DNA of 64,000 nucleotides from Anagrus nilaparvatae (Eukaryota > Arthropoda > Insecta > Hymenoptera > Mymaridae): NCBI GenBank assembly GCA_022575985.1, contig JAKSXM010000107.1, forward strand, positions 6,448,001 through 6,512,000, in the 5' to 3' direction. A model generated the notes under the pieces. It ran no database searches, had not been told where the DNA came from, and saw only the letters and a list, made by a program, of their open reading frames with translations. The stretch's first letter is position 1; each line of letters opens with the position of its first letter. The translations under genes were made by a program, and so were the position numbers. Positions 1 to 9,440 of this stretch are shown in pieces.

Positions 1-1482
1 ATAATCAAAGGCAACGCTTTTAAACATATCAAAATTAGGGATTCGCTTAAATGGGTTGTCTTTTTTGACACCAAATGTTTTATCTTTTATATGTTTTTCA
101 TGCTTTTTAATATTTCTAAACAGTTTTTTATCTTGTGTAGTTTCAGTTTTACATTTACTTTTGCTTATTGTACAAAATCTACATGGATAATTTGAATTAA
201 ATCCATCATTAAAACCTAACAAATCATGCAGTTCTAAGTTGTCACCAGATAAATTGAAAATATAAAAATAAATTTTTTCATCTTTCCCATTAATCTTTAA
301 ATTAATTCCATCTTTTAACAAGTTCATTATTTCTTCTATTGCATAATAATAAATTTTTGAATTATTTGCAAATTTTTTATATTCTATTTTATGTATTTGT
401 AGAAGAAAAATATTTTCTAATAAGCTTGAATATTGTGGTGGCAAACAAGATATACTGTAATATAGAACATGAATTTTACTAATTTTTTTCCTAGAACCAA
501 GAGGGTTATTAATTTCCAAATCGTCACCATAAAGAGTCAATGGAATCAAGATTTTATTTTTATATTTTGCAGCTACTTCTTTATAGCTTTTGCTATTTAA
601 AATTGAATACATATTTTTACAATTTTCCATTTTTTTCATGTAACTGTATATGCTTTGATAGACATTAGGTAGTTCTAAGAAATATTTTAGTATAATTTTC
701 ATTGGAATTATTTGAGCATATAAAACCTTTTGAGTTTTTCTTTTAACTTTGTTAATTTTTTGATATTGTAATACAGTCGTTATTTTCACAGACTTTGGCT
801 CAACATAATATAATTTTTTCATTTGAGCTAATGTAATATGTTCAGTTGAATAATTATTGAAAACATGTTTCATAACATTAACAATATTATTTAGATGTTT
901 ATTACAGTTAAAAGAATTAATTAATCGTAATTCAGAAGAAAAATTTTCCTCATAAAATGTATAAAATATTTTAATTATTTTAAAAACAAGTGATCTTGGT
1001 AATAACATTAAAGAAAATAAGTTTGCGACCAAAATATCCACAGCTTTTGACACTTTTTTTACAAAAATTTCTTCGTTAAAAGAATCATAATTTTGATTAT
1101 TTTCTATGCTTTTTTCCAGTGATATACTTTGTGTATTCAATTTTTCAATTGATTTCGAATTTATATTTTCTAAACTATTTTCTACTACTAAAGAAATAAA
1201 ATGCAAATCTAAAGAAGGTAAAGCTATTTTATCTAGTTCAATATTAACATTTGAATTTAAATGATTCTTATTGCTTAAAACTATACGATTAACATGTTTA
1301 GATTTATTTTCAATATGAGTTTCTATATGTTTCATGTAAGTTGATATATTATTAAAGTATCTTAAACACCCAGATTCTAAGCACTGCAATTTAAAACATT
1401 TACCTGCATGTTCGTATTTTAAATGCTTACTTAAATTACTTTTAATGGTAAATTTATCTTTACAAAGAGGACAAATGAACAT
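1..1482 (-). CDS. C2H2-finger protein with transposase-like region, C-terminus beyond window
   Basis: I translated this frame codon by codon: it opens with ATG at 1482 and stays open for 494 codons to the left edge, so the gene is cut by the window. Two C2H2 fingers sit at the N-terminus: C4, C7, H20, H25 and C34, C39, H52, H56. After a Ser/Asn-rich linker comes a hydrophobic helix-rich segment (about residues 165-190), then a conserved-looking block around residues 310-460 with the motifs LTLYGDDLEINNPLGS, SCLPPQYSSLLENIF, GDNLELHDLLGF and YPCRFC. Such blocks are typical, from memory, of large uncharacterised transposon-derived proteins found in many copies in fish, cnidarians and insects. 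The frame has no interruption, unlike almost everything else in the window, so it may be young or maintained. It lies 102 bases downstream of the five-exon gene on the same strand. The function as a transposase is inferred, not shown. Confidence 0.7.
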   Translation of the reverse strand, partial: MFICPLCKDKFTIKSNLSKHLKYEHAGKCFKLQCLESGCLRYFNNISTYMKHIETHIENKSKHVNRIVLSNKNHLNSNVNIELDKIALPSLDLHFISLVVENSLENINSKSIEKLNTQSISLEKSIENNQNYDSFNEEIFVKKVSKAVDILVANLFSLMLLPRSLVFKIIKIFYTFYEENFSSELRLINSFNCNKHLNNIVNVMKHVFNNYSTEHITLAQMKKLYYVEPKSVKITTVLQYQKINKVKRKTQKVLYAQIIPMKIILKYFLELPNVYQSIYSYMKKMENCKNMYSILNSKSYKEVAAKYKNKILIPLTLYGDDLEINNPLGSRKKISKIHVLYYSISCLPPQYSSLLENIFLLQIHKIEYKKFANNSKIYYYAIEEIMNLLKDGINLKINGKDEKIYFYIFNLSGDNLELHDLLGFNDGFNSNYPCRFCTISKSKCKTETTQDKKLFRNIKKHEKHIKDKTFGVKKDNPFKRIPNFDMFKSVAFDY

Positions 1483-1584
1483 TTTAAAATTATTGATTAA
1501 TATTTATGAAAGTTTAATTTATAGAGTACTCGATTTATACTGATTAAGTACTTGATAAATTGTGTAAAAAAAATATTAATTCAA

Positions 1585-1926
1585 TTAATCCTCGTTAAAC
1601 TTTATATCATTAAGAATTTGTGAGACTAAAAATATTCGAGCGTCCCACTTTGTTTGCATATTATATAGCCCTTTTTGAATCAAAAGCCAAAGATGCTCTC
1701 CTTGATCAGGATAATTTGCATGAAACACTTGGAAAGATTTAAAACAAGTATCGATAGCAGTTGATAAATCTGGCATTTCATAAGTATTTTTGTCTATACA
1801 AACATAGATTGCCTGTATTTTATATCTTCTTTCTCCTACAATTAATACATAAGGTTGAAGTGTGACCCCTTTACTCGCTGCAAATTCTGTTTGATTCTGC
1901 TTGATCAATTCTATTTGACCGGTTCC
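1585..1926 (-). CDS. Last exon of the split five-exon gene
   Basis: The open frame starts directly after a TAG at 1927-1929 and has no in-frame ATG, as expected for an internal or terminal exon. An AG at 1927-1928 is preceded by an AT-rich 68-base intron with a GTAAGT donor at 1994. The encoded 113 residues include LQPYVLIVG, an acidic AIDTCFKSFQVFHANYP segment and GEHLWLLIQKGLYNMQTKWD. This pattern fits the conserved C-terminal domain of the same family as the upstream exons. The phase (0) matches exon 4. It is intact in itself but separated from exons 1-3 by the LINE. Confidence 0.55.
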   Translation of the reverse strand, partial: GTGQIELIKQNQTEFAASKGVTLQPYVLIVGERRYKIQAIYVCIDKNTYEMPDLSTAIDTCFKSFQVFHANYPDQGEHLWLLIQKGLYNMQTKWDARIFLVSQILNDIKFNED

Positions 1927-2099
1927 CTAGATTTTAAATTTATTATTACGAACAATTATTTAGTAAGCAAAGTTTACGATTTATTTTTACTTACGTTTGC
2001 AAATGCAATAATACTTTCAATACTTTCTGAGATTGTTGGTCTCCAAAGTTTATTATCTGCTTGCTTAATTCTAGCATTTGATGGGCACAAATATGATAA

Positions 2100-2113
2100 T
2101 AAAATCAATTGTA

Positions 2114-2114
<1 letters not shown>
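2100..2114. repeat. Target-site duplication, left copy
   Basis: The 15-mer taaaatcaattgtat sits directly left of the LINE tail and matches 6942-6956 at 14 of 15 positions. Read on the minus strand it is exon 4 coding sequence. Confidence 0.8.
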
Positions 2115-2144
<30 letters not shown>

Positions 2145-2149
2145 TTATT
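2114..2149. repeat. LINE 3' tail: (TAG)10 microsatellite next to a polyadenylation signal
   Basis: About ten TAG units on the plus strand (CTA on the element strand) follow AATAAA (TTTATT at 2144-2149 on plus). A simple-repeat tail directly after AATAAA and directly before the target duplication marks the 3' end of the retrotransposon. Confidence 0.75.
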
Positions 2150-2309
2150 CTTGTCAAATCATATACATAATTGTTACAAGACGTGCATAGAAATAAAATT
2201 ACATGAAAAAAAGTTTACAAAAAGTTTACCAAAAAATTTAAATTATATATAAGAAAAAAAAAAGTATTAATTTTTTTTTTTTTTTTAAATAATATTTAGT
2301 AACCAAGAT

Positions 2310-2491
2310 ATTAATATAATATAATATAATATAATATACATTTATAATAAAGTATTTAATATATTTTATTCTATTTAAATCGAATTCTTTCATTTCCCTA
2401 TTTTAATTTTATTGCTTCTTATTTAGCCATATATATAAATATACATATTTTTTTCTTTTTTATATATAAATATATATATATGTATGCAAAT

Positions 2492-2522
<31 letters not shown>

Positions 2523-2530
2523 TTTTATAG
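2310..2530. repeat. AT-rich simple repeats in the LINE 3' UTR
   Basis: An (ATAAT)n run lies at about 2312-2338 and a (TTTA)n run at about 2491-2520, with TA-rich sequence between. They fall between the ORF2 stop and the tail, so they belong to the element's 3' UTR or arose in it. Confidence 0.6.
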
Positions 2531-2558
2531 ATTTTTATTCTCTACATAGAATATATTC

Positions 2559-4534
2559 TCAATCATCTTTATCATTTAAAATTATTTTAATTAGGATTAT
2601 TAATTTTCTAGCTTGTGCTTCATTTAAGTTATTTAAGTGGTAATAAAAGCTATTTTCCATATCACTATTTACTATTTCTGGTATTAATTTCACTCTATAG
2701 TCTTTATATCTTTCACAATCAATAATTGAATGTAATATGGAATTTCTCACTGCACAATATTCACAATAATCGTCCTCATTTAAAGTGTAAATCTTCTTTT
2801 TAGTTAAAACTCTTCTATTATAAATATTCAGAACTCTCAATTGTGCTAATATTTTTTTATCATTTATTGGTATCTTAAGATTTAAATAGTTGTTGTTTGG
2901 ATTTATTTTAAAAAGCCATGGGTATACCGTTAATGATGTACTAGTTTCAATACTCAGAATGTCTTTTTTTTTACTATAATTTTCGAATTCTTTGATTAGA
3001 TTTTCTTTTTCTTTCAAAAATGATTCTAATGTCAAGTTATTAAATAAATCAATTTTTCCTATTTTTTCTAAAAAGTATTTTTTAATCTGGTTAATCCAGT
3101 TATAGGTTCTGTTTGACTTATCCATATTTGCTAATTCTATAAGCTTTTTCAAACAAATTTTAGGTATTCTTTCCTCTTGCATCTCGAGGATTCTTTGTAC
3201 AAAATTAAGTAAGACTCTGAATATTGTAACCTGCATACTTTCTATTCCTATTTCTATTCTAATTACGTACCCTGGTGTATTATTAGGCATTAAAAGTAAT
3301 TTTCTGAAAAAAATATTTTGAATTTTTTCAATTTTTTCCATATATCTCAAGCTCCATATAGGGGCAGCATACATGGCAGTTGATGAGACAAGTGCTTTAA
3401 ATAGTTTTATAGCTGTTTCTAAATTCATAAATTTTAATCTATTTATCAGATTTATTGTAGGCTGTATTGCATTTTTACCTTTTGTTTTAAAGAAATCACT
3501 TGCCTTATCAAATAGACCATTACGTGAGATAGGAACTCCTAAATATGTATATTGTTTTTCAAAATCTATTTTTTCATCATTATATAAGAGTGGAGGAAGT
3601 TTCTTTTCACTTCCGTACCCTCCTTTTTGTATTAATAACGTTTTTGTTTTCTTAATATTCAACTGTAACTCATTTTTGTTAAAGTATTCCGTAAGCCCTT
3701 TAATTATTTTCCTAAGTTCTCTGCTTGATTCGGAAAGAAATATCATGTCATCTGCAAATGCTAACATAACTATTTCTACTAAGTGATTTACTGATACTCC
3801 TTTCAAATCTCTGTCTAACAAAAAATTTTCCATGTCATTTAAAAATAGTGAAAATAATAAAGGGCTTAGGGTTTCACCTTGCAATACACCTATGGTAAAA
3901 GGGATTCCATCAGAAATGCCCTCCTTATTCTTAATAACAATATTTGTTTTAGTATATAAATTAATTAAAATATTTATTATTTTGTGGCTTACTCCAACTT
4001 TACTTAATTTTTTCCACAATAAAGTGTGTGAAACTGAAGAGAAAGCGCTCTTTAGATCAACGAAGAGGGCATAGAGCTTTCCCCCTTCCTTCTGTAATTG
4101 TTTTTGGATTATTGCATTTAATACAAAAATATGCTCTGTCGTGCCTCTTCTTTCTCTAAAGCCCGCTTGCCATTCAGGTATTTTTTTGTTTTTTTCAGCC
4201 CATCTATTCAGTCTTATATGCAAAATCATTGTAAATATTTTCAAAATTGTATTTACTAATGAGATTGGTCTAAAGTTTTCAGGTAGATTTTTATCACCTT
4301 TTTTATATAACATCGTAACTATAATTTTTGTCCAAGAATCAGGGACTTTTTCCTCTTTTCTTATTTTATTAAATAGTACATATATATACATGAGCCAATT
4401 ACTTGGCAAGTTTTTAAGAAATTCGTTTGTAACTTCATCCATACCAGGAGCTTTTTTTTTTTACATTTTTTAATTGCATTTATTATCTCAATTAATGATA
4501 TTTCATCATCTAGCTCCGGGCATGCATTGCCACA
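2559..4534 (-). pseudogene. LINE ORF2, reverse transcriptase and C-terminal part
   Basis: The long open piece 4442-2559 (627 codons) holds the RT. The motif FVDLKSAF supplies the first catalytic Asp (residue 129) and FADDMIFL the paired Asp (231-232), with GVLQGETLSPLLFSLF before them. The C-terminal cluster CEYC...H...C (C-X2-C-X7-H-X4-C) is typical of LINE ORF2 ends. A short in-frame stretch upstream (4522 to about 4460) continues the protein in another frame. The frame changes inside an 11-base T run at 4452-4462. The RT core itself looks intact; inactivity comes from the frameshifts and the defective endonuclease. Confidence 0.8.
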
Positions 4535-5851
4535 AAGAAGTTAACACTACTGTCTATGATTCTTGGCGGAAACTGGTTTCTAAAGTAATCATACCATATT
4601 TTTAAATCTATATTATTTGAATAATCTTTTTTTTTTGGTCTATATGTATTTAGTTTTTCCCAAAATTCCTTTGGATCTTTAGTATTTATAATTTGGCTAA
4701 TTATACTTAAGTTGAAACTTTCTCTTTTATGTTCAATAAACTTAAAATATCGGTTTTTAAGTTCCATTAGTTGGTTAGTTTCTATCTCCGGAAATTCTAT
4801 TTTTTTTTACATGTTTAAAAAAATTATCTAAATATTTTTTAAATTTTTTACATTCATCATCAAACCACGGTTTTTTCTTTACATAACTATATTTATCAAC
4901 TGTGATCATATTTAAATTTTTAGCTATTTGCACGATTGTATCAGTAATATTACTAGCCATTTCATTAACCTCAAGATTAACCAACCAAACATTTGGAGAA
5001 AGTTCCATACTAGCACCAAATTCGACTTCCCTAGTATCTTTCCATTTAATAGTTTTTTCTGTTTTGTTATCTATTTTAATATTTAAATCTATTTTAATTT
5101 GTACTATTAAATGTCCAGATCTAGTTACTCTATCAAGTACTAATACATCTTTGGTTAAACATAAAGCTAGGAAGTTACATATAATTAGATCTACAATAGA
5201 TTTTCCTTGTTTACCTACGAAAGTGAAATTCGCTGGTTGATCACCTGGGAATCTTCCATTTGCCACATACAAATCATTTTTTTCGCAAAAATTTATTACT
5301 TCTTTTCCTCTTGGGTTTAGTTTTTTATCCTTACTTTCACTTTTTGTATTGAATAAAGATGACTGTATTTGTATTGGGTCTATTTCCCCTTTGTCCGCTA
5401 TTCTTGCATTAAAGTCACCGCCAATTATTATATGTGCATCTTCATACTTATTGTTTATAAAATTTATAATTTCATCTAATTCACCTAACTTTGGAGTGAT
5501 ATTTACTAAAGGACTTATATATATTAGCCCTACTATTAATATTTTATTTTTACTTGTTATTTTTATAAATATGCAGAATTCTTTTTTAACTACTATTTCA
5601 GTCTTTTTGTATATTCTATCATTATACAGAATAACTAAGCCCCCACTTGCCCTACCATTTACATGTGTTTTTTCGGCTGCACTGTCTATTATATTAAACT
5701 GACTTGGTATTGCTAATTTATCTCGATCCATGTGCCATGTTTCACTAATACATATTATATCTTCTATTTTTATCTTATTTGCTATATATGAAAAATTCTC
5801 AATACCCGTCGCATTCCAGTATAGTATTCGAGCGTGTGGGGGAGCTATTTG
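4510..5851 (-). pseudogene. LINE ORF2, endonuclease part
   Basis: ORF2 begins directly after the ORF1 stop with no ATG: a 40-codon open stretch includes ARILYWNATG and the catalytic-Glu motif CISETWH before the first Met (5731). Further motifs are GGDFNAR (Asp, Asn) and SIVDLIICN. The usual SDH triad motif reads S-G-H here (about residue 206 counted from the Met at 5731), losing an Asp that APE-type nucleases normally keep. The frame shifts in a 9-base T run at about 4800-4808, then the piece 4767-4510 continues a linker into the RT, with another shift near 4530. Confidence 0.75.
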
Positions 5852-6766
5852 TTAATCATATTTTTCTACATTATCTATTTCCATGGCAGTACCTGTTACT
5901 AGCTCCCCTGTATTGATGTCTTCTGCTGTACTTACATGCGTATTATTTAACACCTTTGTTTTTTTTGGCGTGCGCATGCTCGTGTTGTTGCTGGTCGGCG
6001 AGACACTTGCCGGTCTCTTTAATTTTGATTGTGTGAGTACGGGCCTTGGTTTTTTATTAAATATGCTATATGTTTTTTCATTATTCCCTTCGACTACCGC
6101 TTCATTTTTTTCTATCTCTTTCTCATCGTTGTTGTTTCTTTCTTTTTCAAGTATTTTGACTGCGTCGTCAAGGTTATAATTTTTTTCTCTTATTCTTATT
6201 TTGTTCCCATAAATTTTTGCTTCAATATTCAATATTTTTAATTCTTCTTTTACATATTTTAATTTATTAAACTCTTCTCTATCTTCTTTGGAAACATCAT
6301 TAGCTACACTTATGTTGAATTTATTTTTTAATATTTCAGATTTTTCAAAAATGGATTTTTTTGCATTTTGTGATATTAATGTCACTATTACCGGTCTTGT
6401 TCCTACCTTAGCCCCAATTCTTTTCAAATTTTCAATTGTATTAACATCAATTTCTGCTTCTCTAAATATATTTTTTACTTTTTTATACAGTTCCCTATGC
6501 CCTTCTCCTGTATCTTCAATATTGTAAAATACCACGTTTTTAGCCCTTGCACTATTTTTAATGTAATCGACTTGTTTTTTTAACTCTAATAAATCACTTT
6601 CAATTTTTTGATTTTTTTCTACACTTTTTTCTTTTATCTCAGCTATATCCTCGGTATTTTTTTTTATTTCACTTACTATTTGTTCATTTTCTTTTTTATA
6701 ATCATCAACTTGATTTGTCAAGTTAACCAACAAATCTTTTAACTCGTTATTTGTTGTCTCCATCAT
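5852..6766 (-). CDS. LINE ORF1 (coiled-coil and RRM-like RNA-binding protein)
   Basis: This 304-residue ORF is intact. Residues about 5-85 are a Glu/Lys/Ile-rich coiled coil. Residues about 90-175 resemble the RRM-like fold of L1-type ORF1 proteins (ARAKNVVFYNIEDTGEG, then LKRIGAKVGTRPVIVTL). The C-terminal region is basic and Ser/Thr-rich with PKKTKV, a possible nuclear localisation motif. No CCHC zinc knuckles are visible, unlike I/Jockey-type gag-like ORF1. In this class the protein coats the element RNA and forms the RNP. It ends with TAA and ORF2 continues in the same frame. Confidence 0.7.
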   Translation of the reverse strand: MMETTNNELKDLLVNLTNQVDDYKKENEQIVSEIKKNTEDIAEIKEKSVEKNQKIESDLLELKKQVDYIKNSARAKNVVFYNIEDTGEGHRELYKKVKNIFREAEIDVNTIENLKRIGAKVGTRPVIVTLISQNAKKSIFEKSEILKNKFNISVANDVSKEDREEFNKLKYVKEELKILNIEAKIYGNKIRIREKNYNLDDAVKILEKERNNNDEKEIEKNEAVVEGNNEKTYSIFNKKPRPVLTQSKLKRPASVSPTSNNTSMRTPKKTKVLNNTHVSTAEDINTGELVTGTAMEIDNVEKYD

Positions 6767-6941
6767 TAATATTTTTTTTTATTTCTTTTATTAAATCAAT
6801 AGTTTCTATATATATTTAATTTATCTTAAAAGATTATACCGATAATTATCTAATTTTATGCAAATATTTTAATTATTTCACTAATTTTTGACGAGCGTCA
6901 TTAAACACGACTTGTCGCGCCCGCTGTTCGCGCCGATCCCC
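6767..6941 (-). promoter_or_regulatory. LINE 5' leader, probable internal promoter
   Basis: About 175 bases separate the 5' target duplication from the ORF1 ATG. The first 50 or so (6941-6890) are strikingly GC-rich for this window, with several CG-rich words (gcgcgaac, gcgggcgcgac). A GC-rich 5' terminus just downstream of the insertion boundary fits an internal promoter; activity is inferred. Confidence 0.45.
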
Positions 6942-6956
6942 TAAAATTAATTGTAT
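6942..6956. repeat. Target-site duplication, right copy
   Basis: The 15-mer taaaattaattgtat differs from 2100-2114 at one position. It marks the 5' boundary of the LINE and, on the minus strand, the upstream half of exon 4. Confidence 0.8.
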
Positions 6957-7034
6957 TGATATTCGATTATCTATTCAAAAGAAATAAATGTTAAAAAAAA
7001 AAAATAAATTATTAAAAATAAAAAAATTACTAAC

Positions 7035-7636
7035 TGAGATTTAAGTCTCCATGGTCCAACAGTTCAATCAAGCTGTCACAATAATCGTCCTTTCTCAATT
7101 TTCTTACTTTGCGTATTTTGTTAAAAAAGCTTTCAAAATTTTTAATAAAGTCATTTTCTTCAGAAAACTTACATAATTCGAAATCTAGGATAATAAGCTT
7201 ATAACCATTTTGAGATTGTAAGATTGGCCATTCTTCAAACTGACTAAAAACTTTTTTATCTACTTCTCTCCCAGTTGAAAGATTAGTTTCTCGTCTAAAA
7301 CTGAAACTGTTTTTCCAATGTTCTTCTGCTAAATTCCATGGCTCTTCATTGGACTTTAACCATAGGATACTTTCTTCTACATCTTGAGTAAGTTCAACCC
7401 TTATTCGAGCTATTTTTTGAGCATTTACAGCAGTATTTTCAATTTCATCAGATCTTCTCTTAAACTGGCCTGAGTTGTGATACTTATTTTTTATTTTACC
7501 TTTAGAAGGCAACCCTATACCAGAAGCAGAATATTTTTTGTCAATTCGCGGCATATAATAAGTATCTAATGTTTCATTTGGAAATTCTTGGATAATTTTA
7601 CGTCCCAAAATTTCAAAGTCTTTGTCCTTTAATTTT
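7035..7636 (-). CDS. Third (largest) exon of the split five-exon gene
   Basis: This frame is open for about 200 codons and has no convincing ATG. It follows a run of about 18 T residues and an AG on the minus strand, a strong splice-acceptor context. It carries PNETLDTYY, the basic stretch FKRRSDEIEN, WLKSNEEPWNLAEEHWKNSF and a C-terminal IILDFELCKF segment. The donor GTTAGT at 7034 allows an in-phase join (1 nt plus 2 nt) to exon 4 at 6970. I do not know a biochemical function. Confidence 0.5.
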
Positions 7637-7714
7637 CTTAAAAAAAAAAAAAAAAAATTATGCAGATCAAAATAAATATGAAATTAAAGATTATAATTAA
7701 GTTATTTAACAACC

Positions 7715-7945
7715 TTTTACAATTTTTTTGACATCTAAAACGATAGCGTGAACTATTTTATTCCTTTTCGTATCGTCTAAAATGCGTCTCTTATTATAAC
7801 ACGTCAAAATTACCGAACATTCATAGTTATTTTCAAGAATAGTTTTAACATCAACATTTTCAATTATAAAAAGATCATTTCCTTCACGATGACTTACTTG
7901 AACTTGATGTTGTTCTATAGGACCATCTATAGGATCATCAGTTAA
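7715..7945 (-). CDS. Second exon of the split five-exon gene
   Basis: An acceptor (TTTTTACCAG) at 7946-7950 opens a phase-0 exon beginning with Leu-Thr-Asp-Asp and running to about 7715. It encodes an acidic lead followed by the compact basic helix SVILTCYNKRRILDDTKRNK. The hydrophobic residues that an ATG-first reading would add upstream of the acceptor are translated intron. It joins in phase with the 13-codon first exon at 8121-8083. The donor is ambiguous: candidates are GTTGTT at about 7714 and GTAAAA a few bases earlier. Confidence 0.45.
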
Positions 7946-8121
7946 CTGGTAAAAATTTTTACAAAAATAAAATTTAATACATTTTTTTATCATATAAAAT
8001 ATAAAAAACAGTATCAAAAATTTCAAAAAATATATTATATTTTTATACTTTATAATTATATTGAAACTAGTGTTTATAATACCCCTGGAGATGGTGACCT
8101 TGAATTTTGAGCAGCTTCCAT

Positions 8122-8400
8122 TTGCAATAATTATACTTTAGTATATTTATACAATTACTAAAAAATTAGAGCACTTTAAACAGATCACAATTTTTTCACT
8201 TCTTATTAAAAAAATTCGATAAAACACGCGCCTTTATTTTAATAACCACAGATTTAAAACTATTAAATAAAGAGTTCGTAATTATTATTCAATATAAAAT
8301 AAGCACATTGAAAAATATTGGCTAATTGGCTCATTGATAATAATTATTGTTGTAAAATACGCAAAACTTGTATCTTCAACTAAGTTTTTAGTATCTGCAT
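8122..8400. other. Upstream flank of the five-exon gene
   Basis: AT-rich sequence upstream of the exon 1 ATG. I see no clear coding sequence; it would hold any promoter of the split gene, but no TATA or initiator can be assigned with confidence. Confidence 0.3.
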
Positions 8401-8762
8401 TTTTAGCGTATAACATAAAATCTCTGTCTGTTTTTTATTTTCTTTCAGGTTGTTTTCTACCTATTTTTGATGATTCTTCTTGTAAATCATTTTCAGCTGG
8501 CCTCTTTCTTGGTCTACCTCTATTTCTCTTAATTTCTTTAATTTCCTCTATATCATTATTTTTATCTGATTTTTTATCTTTTTCACTTTCTGTATCACAT
8601 TCTTTGAATGTAATTAATTCTAAATTTTTTGGATTTTCACCTTCAATATTTTCTAAATCTGAGATTCTTTTCTGAGTCTTAAAAAATTCATTAATTTTTA
8701 TAAACGAGTTATTCGTTAAATCTTACATGTCTAGAACATAGAAATTTTCTTGAGGGAGGATG

Positions 8763-9440
8763 CTAAAGGACATAGCCAGAATTCGAAAAACCTACTAATA
8801 CCGATTTTATGGCTCTTTCAGAAAATTTAGTTTCTGATATAGGTATTCTAGCGTATGCAATACATCTAAATCTTTTAATTTTTTCTAAGTGCAGTTTCTG
8901 TTTTGGAGCGAAGTTTTCAAGAGGCGTTATAAAGTTATTTGACTTGTGATGTGTCCTATTATATATGTTAGTTGCAGCTTCTGCTGCCAATATCCACATA
9001 CTAGGAGGCAAACCTGAATCAATTAGTAAAGATCTAATTTTCCATTGAATGGTTAAATTAAAACGTTCTGCAGTTCCATTGAGTGTTGGAGTGTATGTAG
9101 GAGCGAAATCCTTATCAATTTTCTCCTCATTCATAATATCTAAGAAAGACCCATGTAAATATTCTTTAGCATTATCAGCTCGTATATAACAGACTTTTCT
9201 ATTATCACTTAATATATTTCTGGTATTTTGTAAATATTTTCTTAGACATTCACCCACCAGGTTTTTCTTTTTAACTGAATAAATTTTTGCATAACTAGAG
9301 AAATCATCAATAAATGAAATAATAAATTTATTTTCTCCAGGAAATGAAACTGGTTTTATTGGCCCCATTAAATCAGTATGGATTCTATACAATGGCTTAT
9401 CTGTTCTAGTTCTTATTTCAGTAAATGGCTGTTTTTCCAT
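8763..9440 (-). pseudogene. pol: Copia integrase core
   Basis: The open frame of 225 codons carries the DDE triad of a retroelement integrase: Asp in HTDLMGPI, Asp in IRADNAKEY and Glu in NGTAERFN. It continues upstream out of the Met into CEICIFAKMEKQ, the zinc-binding pre-integrase motif. Downstream, GYVL is followed by TAG where copia proteins normally have Trp, then HPPSRKF in the same frame. This suggests a single nonsense change at that point. Confidence 0.75.

Larger units (their letters stand above)
2115..6941 (-). mobile_element. Full-length two-ORF non-LTR retrotransposon (LINE) with target-site duplication
   Basis: The element is bounded by a 15-bp direct repeat. On the minus strand it has a GC-rich 5' leader (6941-6767), ORF1 (6766-5852), ORF2 with apurinic-type endonuclease, reverse transcriptase and a C-terminal Cys/His cluster (5851-2559), a 3' UTR of about 410 bases, AATAAA at 2149-2144 and a (CTA)n tail. 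The 5' end appears complete, which is uncommon for LINE copies. ORF2 has at least three frameshifts, so this copy is dead. The clade is unsettled: the gene order and the C-X2-C-X7-H-X4-C tail fit several APE-type clades. It sits in exon 4 of the five-exon gene. Confidence 0.85.
1585..8121 (-). pseudogene. Five-exon gene (conserved transposon-associated family) split by a LINE
   Basis: Exons that join in frame can be read on the minus strand. Exon 1 is 8121-8083 (ATG, 13 codons, donor GTATTA). Exon 2 is 7945 to about 7715 (acceptor TTTTTACCAG; its donor is not resolved). Exon 3 is about 7636-7035 (acceptor after a long T run, donor GTTAGT). Exon 4 is 6970-6942 plus 2099-1995 (acceptor TTTTGAATAG, donor GTAAGT). 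Exon 5 is 1926-1585 (acceptor AAATCTAG, stop TAA). The intron between exons 4 and 5 is 68 bases with a TACTAAAT branch-like sequence; that between 3 and 4 is 64 bases. Exon 4 is interrupted by the LINE at 2115-6941. Motifs such as IIQEFPNET, KYHNSGQF and LQPYVLIVG recall a large uncharacterised family that I have seen beside transposase-like genes; that recollection is the only basis for a transposon link. Unless the LINE is spliced out, no normal product is possible. Confidence 0.6.

Noticed and set aside
1855..2190. Plus-strand open frame ending in the GTA repeat
   Set aside because: It is antisense to exons 4-5 and the LINE tail; its C-terminal poly-Val is a translated microsatellite.
2485..2525. 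(TTTA)n run as the LINE 3' tail
   Set aside because: The (CTA)n tail after AATAAA at 2149 is directly bounded by the matching target duplication, so the TTTA run lies inside the 3' UTR.
3373..4473. Plus-strand frames over the LINE RT
   Set aside because: Antisense shadows of the reverse transcriptase with no motif of their own.
4902..6527. Plus-strand frames over LINE endonuclease and ORF1
   Set aside because: Antisense shadows, hydrophobic because the sense strand is Lys/Asn-rich.
8334..8675. Plus-strand frame of 113 codons
   Set aside because: Antisense to the post-integrase part of copia.
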